A program made the translations under genes and the position numbers. Positions 6,892 to 11,264 of a DNA stretch of 11,264 bases are shown here, piece after piece; position 1 is the stretch's first letter; each line of letters starts with the position of its first letter. Source of the stretch: an uncultured Collinsella sp. (GTDB lineage: Bacteria > Actinomycetota > Coriobacteriia > Coriobacteriales > Coriobacteriaceae); NCBI GenBank assembly GCA_958353395.1, contig CATWSG010000035.1:1-11264 (forward strand), written 5' to 3'. A model generated the notes under the pieces. That model did no database searches and was not told where the DNA came from. It was given only the letters and a program-made list of their open reading frames with translations.

Positions 6892-8142
6892 ATGACCGAT
6901 ACCGCCGCAACCCGCCCCTACGGCGTACTGGGCCGCGTGCTGGGCCACAGCTACACCCCGACCATCTACAAGGAGCTCGCTGGGCTCGAGTACGTGCGAT
7001 TTGAGCGCGAGCCCGAGGACCTCGCGGCCTTTATGACGGGCGACGAATGGGAGGGTACCAACGTGACCATCCCCTACAAGCGCGCCGTCATGGAGTACCT
7101 GGACGAGCTGAGTCCGCTCGCCGAGCGCATGGGCAACGTCAACACCATCACGCGCCTGCCCGACGGCCGCCTGCGCGGCGATAATACTGACTACTTCGGT
7201 TTTCAGTGCCTTGTCGAGGAGCTGGGGGTTGAGGTCGCCGGCAAGAAGGCTCTCGTGCTCGGAGCCACTGGTGGCGCCGGCACCACGGCAAGTATGGTGC
7301 TGGGAGACCTGGGCGCCATCGTCGTGCCCGTGGGCCGCACGAGCGAGGTCAACTACGAAAACATCGCGCAGCAGTCCGACGCGGCGCTGCTCGTCAACTG
7401 CACGCCCGCCGGCATGTTCCCCCACTGCCCCGACGCTCCCTGCAAGCTCGAAGGACTCGATGCGCTCGAGGGCGTCATCGACATTGTCTACAACCCCGCT
7501 CGCACGGGACTCATGCTCGAGGCCGAGCGTCGCGGCATCCCCCGCATCGGTGGTCTGCTCATGCTTGTGGCACAGGCGGCACAGGCCGTTGAGCGCTATA
7601 CCGGCCAAGTCACCCCGCGCAAGCGCATCTTGAACGTAACGGAGCGTCTGTCCCGCCGCGAGCAAAACATTGCCCTGATCGGCATGCCGGGTTCGGGCAA
7701 GACCCGCGTGGGCGAGCAGATCGCCCTGCTCACGGGTCGCGAGCACATCGACCTCGATCGCGCCCTCGAGGAGCGCCTGGGCATGCCCTGCGCCGACTTT
7801 ATCGTCAAGTGCGGCGAGGCGGCCTTCCGTGAGCAGGAGACGGCAGCGCTGGCCAACATCTCCAAGCGCAGCGGCTTGGTGCTCTCCACCGGCGGCGGCG
7901 TGGTTACGCGCGACGAGAACTACCCTCTGCTGCACCAAAACAGCCAGATCGTGATGCTCAACCGCAAGCTCGACGAGCTCGCCCACAAGGGCCGCCCCAT
8001 CACCGCGCGCGACGGCATCGACAAGCTGGCCGAGCAGCGTATGCCGCGCTACCGCGCCTGGGCCGACTACATCATCGACTCACGCGACTGCGCCGCCAAC
8101 ACCGCCCATGCCCTCCTCGACACCCTCCCACCCGCTCTCTAA
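6892..8142 (+). CDS. aroEK: fused shikimate dehydrogenase - shikimate kinase
   Basis: One 416-residue chain carries two successive pathway enzymes. Residues 1 to about 255 are an AroE-type dehydrogenase reducing 3-dehydroshikimate to shikimate. They include the substrate motif HSYTP, catalytic NVTIPYK (K63), D97-N-T-D100, the nucleotide loop GATGGAG, and the C-terminal GGLLMLVAQAAQ. From about 260 a shikimate kinase follows. It has Walker A GMPGSGKT (264-271), HIDLD, the shikimate-binding FRE arginine, STGGGVV, lid KGRP and RMPRYRAWA. The join is short, with no obvious flexible linker. All key residues of both domains look intact. The substrate motif has threonine where HSxSP enzymes have the second serine. 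The ATG directly abuts the pheA stop, with GGAGGTG (6879-6885) as ribosome site. The fusion presumably passes shikimate between adjacent sites, which is inference. Confidence 0.95.
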   Translation: MTDTAATRPYGVLGRVLGHSYTPTIYKELAGLEYVRFEREPEDLAAFMTGDEWEGTNVTIPYKRAVMEYLDELSPLAERMGNVNTITRLPDGRLRGDNTDYFGFQCLVEELGVEVAGKKALVLGATGGAGTTASMVLGDLGAIVVPVGRTSEVNYENIAQQSDAALLVNCTPAGMFPHCPDAPCKLEGLDALEGVIDIVYNPARTGLMLEAERRGIPRIGGLLMLVAQAAQAVERYTGQVTPRKRILNVTERLSRREQNIALIGMPGSGKTRVGEQIALLTGREHIDLDRALEERLGMPCADFIVKCGEAAFREQETAALANISKRSGLVLSTGGGVVTRDENYPLLHQNSQIVMLNRKLDELAHKGRPITARDGIDKLAEQRMPRYRAWADYIIDSRDCAANTAHALLDTLPPAL

Positions 8143-8144
8143 CC

Positions 8145-8186
8145 AAAACCACCACAAAGGGGACAGGCTCCTTTGCGGTGGTTTTT
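8145..8186 (+). terminator. intrinsic terminator between aroEK and aroQ
   Basis: The left arm (8145-8160, AAAACCACCACAAAGG) and right arm (8170-8185, CCTTTGCGGTGGTTTT) pair over sixteen bases with a single A-C mismatch (8154/8176). The loop is GGACAGGCT and the T-run is 8182-8186. The left arm begins only three bases after the aroEK stop codon, so a ribosome finishing aroEK would cover it. Efficient termination would leave aroQ with less transcript than the genes ahead of it. Confidence 0.75.
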
Positions 8187-8199
8187 CAACCGCAAAGGA
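8169..8199 (+). promoter_or_regulatory. alternative hairpin masking the aroQ ribosome-binding site
   Basis: TCCTTTGCGGT (8169-8179) is perfectly complementary over eleven bases to ACCGCAAAGGA (8189-8199), with the nine-base loop GGTTTTTCA. The right arm contains the aroQ Shine-Dalgarno AAAGGA (8194-8199). The left arm is the same segment used as the right arm of the preceding terminator, so the two hairpins cannot coexist. When this hairpin forms, the terminator is disrupted but the ribosome site is hidden. When the terminator hairpin forms and is read through, the ribosome site is free. The pairing is direct observation; the regulatory reading is inference. Confidence 0.5.
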
Positions 8200-8206
8200 A
8201 GCAACC

Positions 8207-8644
8207 ATGAAAGCACTCGTCATTAACGGCCCCAACCTCAACATGCTCGGCATTCGCGAGCCAGGCATCTACGGCAGCGACAACTACGACCGCTTAGTGC
8301 AGATCTGCCAGGAGGCAGGCGCCGCACAGGGCTTCGACGAGGTCGAGGTCTTCCAGTCTAACCACGAGGGCAGCATCGTCGACAAGATCCAGGAGGCCTA
8401 CGGCAAGGTCGACGGCATCGTCATCAATCCGGCGGCCTACACGCACACGAGCGTGGCGATCCTCGACGCACTCAAGGCCGTCGCCATCCCTACCGTCGAG
8501 GTCCACATCAGCGCCGTCGAGACCCGCGAGGACTTCCGCCAGGTGAGCTATGCACGCCTAGCCTGCTTCGCCACCATCACCGGCGAGGGCCTGAAGGGCT
8601 ACGCACACGCGCTAGAGCTGTTGAAAGAGCATCTGCTACACTAA
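8207..8644 (+). CDS. aroQ: 3-dehydroquinate dehydratase, type II
   Basis: Dehydrates 3-dehydroquinate to 3-dehydroshikimate, step three, completing the seven-step set in this cluster. The 145-residue protein matches the small dodecameric type II family. It shows NGPNLNMLG, catalytic R17 and Y22 (in IREPGIYG), FQSNHEG, INPAAYTH with the substrate-binding asparagine and histidine, EVHIS with the catalytic histidine, and REDFRQVSY. The usual HISN is HISA here, a change next to the substrate-binding serine. The start at 8207 follows AAAGGA (8194-8199); an in-frame ATG at 8108 lies inside aroEK and lacks a ribosome site. It is the only cluster gene separated from its upstream neighbour by a strong terminator, so its expression may be set separately. 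Confidence 0.96.
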   Translation: MKALVINGPNLNMLGIREPGIYGSDNYDRLVQICQEAGAAQGFDEVEVFQSNHEGSIVDKIQEAYGKVDGIVINPAAYTHTSVAILDALKAVAIPTVEVHISAVETREDFRQVSYARLACFATITGEGLKGYAHALELLKEHLLH

Positions 8645-8649
8645 TCCCT

Positions 8650-8678
8650 GGGACAAAGACATCAGATATGTTTGTCCC
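8650..8678. repeat. perfect inverted repeat after aroQ
   Basis: GGGACAAA (8650-8657) and TTTGTCCC (8671-8678) are perfect inverted repeats. CAT/ATG inside can extend the stem past a two-base bulge, leaving a five-base loop. It begins five bases after the aroQ stop. No T-run follows on either strand, so it is not a textbook intrinsic terminator. It could act as an mRNA 3'-end stabiliser, a weak terminator, or an operator for glf, whose start is 45 bases further on. Confidence 0.5.
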
Positions 8679-8722
8679 TAAACTAAAGTAACTGTCCAAT
8701 CGACATACAAAGGAGCATATCC

Positions 8723-9847
8723 ATGTCCCAGTACGATTACCTCGTCGTCGGTGCCGGCCTTTCGGGCGCCGTCTTCGCCAATGCCGCCAAGCGCGCCGGC
8801 AAGTCGGTCCTGGTCATCGACCGCCGCGACCACATCGCCGGCAACGTCTACACCGAGGACGTCGAGGGCATCCAAGTCCACCGCTACGGCGCGCACATCT
8901 TCCACACCTCCATGAAGGACGTCTGGGGCTACGTCAACCGCTTCGCCGAGTTCAACAACTACGTCAACTCGCCGGTAGCCAACTTCCACGGCAACATGTA
9001 CAACATGCCCTTCAACATGAACACCTTCGCCAAGATGTGGCCGGGCGTCGTCACGCCGGCAGATGCCAAGGCCAAGATTGCCGAGCAGGTGGCCGCCGAG
9101 AACATCGGAGAGCCGACAAACCTCGAGGAACAGGCGCTGTCGCTCGTCGGCCGCGACATCTTCGAGACGCTCGTGAAGGGCTACACCGAGAAGCAGTGGG
9201 GCCGCGACTGCAAGGACCTGCCCGCGAGCATCATAAAGCGCCTCCCCTGCCGCTTCACCTACGATAACAACTACTTCAACGACCGCTACCAGGGCATCCC
9301 CATGGGCGGCTACACCAAGATGGTCGCCAACATGCTCGAGGGCGTCGAGGTGCGCTGCGGCGTGGAGTACAAGGAGCTGGCCGCCGCCGAGCCCGATATC
9401 GCCGCCAGGACGATCTACTGCGGCCCCATCGACTCGTTCTACGACTTTAAGCTGGGCACACTCGAGTACCGCAGCCTGCGCTTTGAGACCGAGACGCTCG
9501 ACGAGCAGGACCACCAGGGCGTGGCCGTGGTCAACTACACCGAGCGCGAGATCCCCTACACGCGCATCATCGAGCACAAGCACTTTGAGTTCGGCACGCA
9601 GGAGAAAACCGTCATCACGCGCGAGTACCCCGCGGACTGGAAGCCCGGCGACGAGCCCTACTACCCCATCAATGACTCCAAGAACGAGGCCCTCTACAAG
9701 CAGTACGAGGAGCTGGCGGCGCAGGAGGGCGACGTGATCTTTGCCGGTCGCCTGGGCGGCTACAAGTACTTCGACATGGACAAGGCCATCGCCGCCGCCT
9801 TCGAGCTCGTCCGCAACGAGCTTGGTGTGGAGCCGACGGTGGCGTAG
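8723..9847 (+). CDS. glf: UDP-galactopyranose mutase
   Basis: Interconverts UDP-galactopyranose and UDP-galactofuranose using reduced FAD, supplying galactofuranose for cell-surface glycans. The 374-residue protein starts with the FAD-binding Rossmann motif VVGAGLSG (G10, G12, G15). It continues with the family strings RYGAHIFHT, YNMPFNM, EKQWG (W159, which stacks with the substrate), RFTYDNNYF (R177) and YTRIIEHKHF (R281). The two arginines correspond to the diphosphate-binding pair of the characterised bacterial enzymes. GRLGGYKYFDMDKAI near the end is the C-terminal FAD-contact motif. All motifs are intact. A clear AAAGGAG (8708-8714) precedes the ATG. It has no metabolic link to the aro genes and no glycosyltransferase neighbour in view, so it is probably an independent unit ending at the hairpin at 9918-9951. 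Confidence 0.97.
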   Translation: MSQYDYLVVGAGLSGAVFANAAKRAGKSVLVIDRRDHIAGNVYTEDVEGIQVHRYGAHIFHTSMKDVWGYVNRFAEFNNYVNSPVANFHGNMYNMPFNMNTFAKMWPGVVTPADAKAKIAEQVAAENIGEPTNLEEQALSLVGRDIFETLVKGYTEKQWGRDCKDLPASIIKRLPCRFTYDNNYFNDRYQGIPMGGYTKMVANMLEGVEVRCGVEYKELAAAEPDIAARTIYCGPIDSFYDFKLGTLEYRSLRFETETLDEQDHQGVAVVNYTEREIPYTRIIEHKHFEFGTQEKTVITREYPADWKPGDEPYYPINDSKNEALYKQYEELAAQEGDVIFAGRLGGYKYFDMDKAIAAAFELVRNELGVEPTVA

Positions 9848-9917
9848 GGAGCTCAACGACTCGAGACCGACAACCAAATTCGCAAGAAGCAATAAGCCCG
9901 GTGCAGCGATGTGAACT

Positions 9918-9955
9918 GCCTCCCATTTCTTGGACATGAGAAATGGGAGGCTTTT
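9918..9955 (+). terminator. strong hairpin downstream of glf, probable terminator
   Basis: GCCTCCCATTTCT (9918-9930) and AGAAATGGGAGGC (9939-9951) pair perfectly over thirteen bases around TGGACATG. TTTT follows (9952-9955), its last base belonging to the inserted element. Removing the insertion sequence restores a TTTCTTTA tract behind the stem. This fits a terminator for glf. The right arm also contains GGGAGG, which would sit eight bases before the ATG at 11217 in the uninterrupted sequence, so a role hiding a ribosome site is an alternative. The stretch between the glf stop and this hairpin (9848-9917) shows nothing else. Confidence 0.65.
9952..9954. repeat. target-site duplication, left copy (TTT)
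   Basis: The three bases TTT just outside the left inverted repeat match TTT at 11210-11212 just outside the right one. A three-base duplication is normal for many IS3-family elements. With only three identical bases, chance agreement (about 1 in 64) is possible. Confidence 0.6.
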
Positions 9956-9989
9956 GGAGTGGGAAGGATAAACTGGACTTTCTTTTAAG
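9955..9989 (+). repeat. terminal inverted repeat of the insertion sequence (orfB side)
   Basis: Reading inward from this end, the sequence starts TGGAGTGGG, has TGGAC at 9974-9978 and TTAAG at 9985-9989. The opposite end read inward has the same three blocks at the same spacing. The ends agree at 25 of 35 positions. The orfB stop codon is only six bases further in. Confidence 0.75.
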
Positions 9990-9994
9990 GATCC

Positions 9995-10861
9995 TCAAGC
10001 GTATTGCCGCTCGTATTCCACTGGAGACATGTAGCCCAGGGTGGAATGCATGCGCACCCTATTGTAATAGAGCTCTATGTACTTGAAGACGTCCTGCTTG
10101 GCCTCGTCCCTCGTCCCATAGCTCCTCTCTTTCACCAATTCCCTTTTCAGCGTCTTGAAGAACGACTCGGCCACCGCGTTGTCCAGCGGCGTGCCGGGCC
10201 TTGATACCGACTGGACTATGCCATGCGAGTCCAGACACCGCTGGAAGGAACGGGAGGTGTACTGCGCGCCCTGATCGTCATGGAAGACGAGGCTGCCGTC
10301 ATCTGGCGGACCCTCCCTGCCGACCGCCTGCTCCATCGCGTCGATCGCGACCTTCTCGGTGATGCGCTCGGACATTGACCAGCCCACGACCTTGCGGGAG
10401 AAGGCGTCTATCACGGCTGCGAGATAGAGCCACCCTTCTCTTGTGGGTATGTAGGTGATGTCGCCCACCCAAAGCCTGTTGCGCTCGCCCACGGTGAAAG
10501 CGCGCTCTACCAGGTTCAACCGAGGGTCTCCCGGCTCGACCTTCTTCTGGATGCGGTGTTTTCGGGTCGCGCCCTTTCCGGCAAGTCCGAGCTTCTGCAT
10601 GATGCGGAGCACGCGCTTCTCGCTCACGACGATGCCGCTTTTTCGCAGTTCGCGGTTGATGCGCCGGTAGCCGTAACGGCCCTTGTGCCGCTCGAAGGCC
10701 TCGACGACGAAACCTTCGATCGCCTCCCGCTCTATCTGGGCGTCGGACTTCTTCCGGCCGAGATACTCGTAGAAACCGGATTTCGAGACTTTCATCAGCC
10801 CGCATGCCTTCTTGATGGGGCCGATCTCGCCCCTATGCTCTTTGAGGAACTCGAACCTCAC
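9995..10861 (-). CDS. IS3-family transposase OrfB (catalytic subunit)
   Basis: Encodes the catalytic part of the transposase, with an rve integrase-core domain. Counted from the GTG at 10861 it has 288 residues, similar to IS150 OrfB. The N-terminal part shows the helical region GLMKVSKSGFYEYL and then YGYRRINRELR, typical of HTH_21/IS3 OrfB. Catalytic residues are D134 (LWVGDITYIP), D196 (FHDDQGAQYTS, usually HSDxGxQYTS) and E232 (DNAVAESFFKTLK). The second D and the E are separated by 35 residues. The C-terminal HSTLGYMSPVEYE is also standard. The frame is open upstream to an ATG at 11029, but that part is a shadow of orfA. OrfB is probably made mainly as an OrfAB fusion by -1 frameshifting at 10891-10897; the overlapping GTG could allow some separate initiation. 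Confidence 0.88.
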   Translation of the reverse strand: MRFEFLKEHRGEIGPIKKACGLMKVSKSGFYEYLGRKKSDAQIEREAIEGFVVEAFERHKGRYGYRRINRELRKSGIVVSEKRVLRIMQKLGLAGKGATRKHRIQKKVEPGDPRLNLVERAFTVGERNRLWVGDITYIPTREGWLYLAAVIDAFSRKVVGWSMSERITEKVAIDAMEQAVGREGPPDDGSLVFHDDQGAQYTSRSFQRCLDSHGIVQSVSRPGTPLDNAVAESFFKTLKRELVKERSYGTRDEAKQDVFKYIELYYNRVRMHSTLGYMSPVEYERQYA

Positions 10862-11157
10862 GCATGGTCTTGACTCAAGAAGGCCCGGAAATTTTTTAGT
10901 ATCTCGTTCTCGCGCTCGAGCTCCTCGACCTTCTTCTTGAGCTTCACGATCTCGTAGTCCTTGTTGATCTTCGGGGAGCCGTTTCCGGGGAACGCGCCGT
11001 CTCCCATCTCCTCGTATTCGCGGGCCCACCTTCTCAGCGTCGAATCCTTTATGCCGAGTTCCTCCGATAGGCCTTTGACCGTCATTTCCCCGGACAGGAC
11101 CACCTTTGCCGCCGAGACCTTGAACTGCCTGTCGTATCGCTTTCTTCTTTGGGTCAT
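10858..11157 (-). CDS. IS3-family transposase OrfA (DNA-binding subunit)
   Basis: Small 99-residue protein that binds the ends of the insertion sequence and supplies the N-terminus of the OrfAB transposase. The helix-turn-helix is around residues 14-43 (KVSAAKVVLSGEMTV to IKDSTLRRWAREY). A leucine-zipper-like helix, IVKLKKKVEELERENEILK, lies near the C-terminus, as is usual in IS3 OrfA proteins. I prefer the ATG at 11157 because GAAAGG (11172-11167, minus strand) lies nine bases before it; a GTG at 11166 would overlap that site too closely. The stop (TGA, 10860-10858) overlaps a GTG in the orfB frame. Confidence 0.88.
   Translation of the reverse strand: MTQRRKRYDRQFKVSAAKVVLSGEMTVKGLSEELGIKDSTLRRWAREYEEMGDGAFPGNGSPKINKDYEIVKLKKKVEELERENEILKNFRAFLSQDHA
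10891..10897 (-). other. programmed -1 frameshift site linking orfA to orfB
   Basis: On the minus strand, orfA reads CTA AAA AAT TTC, containing the heptamer A AAA AAT in the correct phase for tandem -1 slippage. After the shift, reading continues into the open orfB frame (AAA TTT CCG GGC) and yields one OrfAB chain. Ten bases downstream, TCTTG-AGT-CAAGA (10880-10868) can fold into a small hairpin that may stimulate slippage. IS150 uses a comparable A AAA AAG site. Confidence 0.65.
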
Positions 11158-11174
11158 CTTGAACACCTTTCGCT

Positions 11175-11209
11175 CTTAACTAGGTGTCCAATTCATCATA
11201 CCCACTCCA
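11175..11209 (-). repeat. terminal inverted repeat of the insertion sequence (orfA side)
   Basis: Read inward on the minus strand this end begins TGGAGTGGG (11209-11201), has TGGAC at 11190-11186 and TTAAG at 11179-11175. These blocks mirror 9955-9989 at identical spacing. The orfA ribosome site begins a few bases further in. Confidence 0.75.
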
Positions 11210-11212
11210 TTT
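11210..11212. repeat. target-site duplication, right copy (TTT)
   Basis: This TTT directly follows the right inverted repeat and matches TTT at 9952-9954. Removing one copy together with the element rejoins the glf hairpin to CTTTATGCGCG. Confidence 0.6.
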
Positions 11213-11216
11213 CTTT

Positions 11217-11264
11217 ATGCGCGTTGATTTGAGGGTGAAGCATGATGCCGAGGCCAGGAAGGCG
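11217..11264 (+). CDS. possible start of an unknown gene, cut by the window edge
   Basis: Beginning with ATG at 11217 the frame is open to the window end, 16 codons reading MRVDLRVKHDAEARKA. In the present sequence no ribosome-binding site precedes it because the insertion sequence ends eight bases upstream. In the reconstructed uninterrupted sequence, GGGAGG (9945-9950) would lie eight bases before the ATG, a good Shine-Dalgarno distance. That spacing is the only support beyond openness; sixteen codons are too few to identify a family. The stretch may equally be non-coding flank. Confidence 0.25.
   Translation, partial: MRVDLRVKHDAEARKA

Larger units (their letters stand above)
9955..11209 (-). 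mobile_element. complete IS3-family insertion sequence (IS150-like organisation), 1255 bp
   Basis: The element is bounded by imperfect inverted repeats beginning TGGAGTGGG and carries two overlapping minus-strand frames, orfA and orfB. It has a DD(35)E transposase and an A6 frameshift site. Length, two-frame layout, TG...CA ends and a three-base duplication all agree with the IS3 family. Both frames are open and the catalytic residues are present, so it looks recent and potentially active. It lies in the T-tract behind the glf hairpin and points back toward glf. Confidence 0.85.

Noticed and set aside
5845..7986. Long minus-strand open frame opposite pheA and aroEK (713 codons)
   Set aside because: Same antisense artefact of codon bias; both plus-strand genes carry complete family motifs.
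8108..8206. Upstream start for aroQ giving a 178-residue protein
   Set aside because: The extension overlaps the end of aroEK and runs through the terminator hairpin. ATG at 8207 has AAAGGA before it and yields the canonical MKALVINGPNLN N-terminus.
8672..8700. Possible glf promoter, TTGTCC with TCCAAT at 17-base spacing
   Set aside because: Each box matches only four of six consensus bases, the -10 lacks the key second-position A, and the start would fall almost on the ribosome site.
8678..9937. Minus-strand open frame opposite glf (419 codons)
   Set aside because: Antisense shadow of glf with repetitive V/A/L/G/D composition.
1..11264. CRISPR arrays, tRNA or rRNA genes, phage genes or a new defence system
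   Set aside because: No regularly spaced repeats, no cloverleaf or rRNA-like segment, and every long stretch is accounted for by recognised biosynthetic or transposase genes.

Overview
The window is GC-rich (roughly 60% or more by eye, with a strong preference for C/G at third codon positions). It reads as a chromosomal piece of a high-GC anaerobic Gram-positive bacterium, most likely Coriobacteriia and probably Collinsella or a close relative. That assignment is an inference from base composition, protein flavour and gene order; no rRNA or other marker gene is present.

Positions 1-196 are a leader. It carries an AT-rich candidate promoter area and a terminator-like hairpin with a T-run (139-163) about 33 bases before the first start codon. 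Positions 197-8644 hold eight tightly packed plus-strand genes. In order they are aroF (DAHP synthase), tyrA (prephenate dehydrogenase), aroB, aroA, aroC, pheA (chorismate mutase-prephenate dehydratase-ACT), a fused aroE-aroK gene, and aroQ (type II dehydroquinase). Together they encode all seven enzyme steps from PEP and erythrose 4-phosphate to chorismate, plus the committed steps to phenylalanine and tyrosine. No trp gene is visible. Junctions are very short (a 7-base overlap, 0, 1, 3, 36 and 53 bases), except before aroQ. There a 64-base gap holds a strong terminator hairpin whose right arm can also pair with the aroQ Shine-Dalgarno region, an attenuator-like arrangement.

A separate gene, glf (UDP-galactopyranose mutase, 8723-9847), follows after a gap with a perfect 8-bp inverted repeat. 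Downstream of glf is a strong hairpin (9918-9951). A complete IS3-family insertion sequence, 9955-11209 and pointing to the minus strand, has landed in the T-tract directly behind it. The element has imperfect terminal inverted repeats, a TTT target duplication, orfA, orfB with an intact DD(35)E triad, and an A6 slippery site for -1 frameshifting. The last 55 bases are flank that was joined to the hairpin before insertion, and they may hold the first codons of a displaced gene.

The enzymes are ordinary members of known families. The least-explained features are the two RNA switch candidates (aroF leader and aroEK-aroQ junction), the AroE-AroK fusion, and the insertion that split a hairpin from the sequence behind it.
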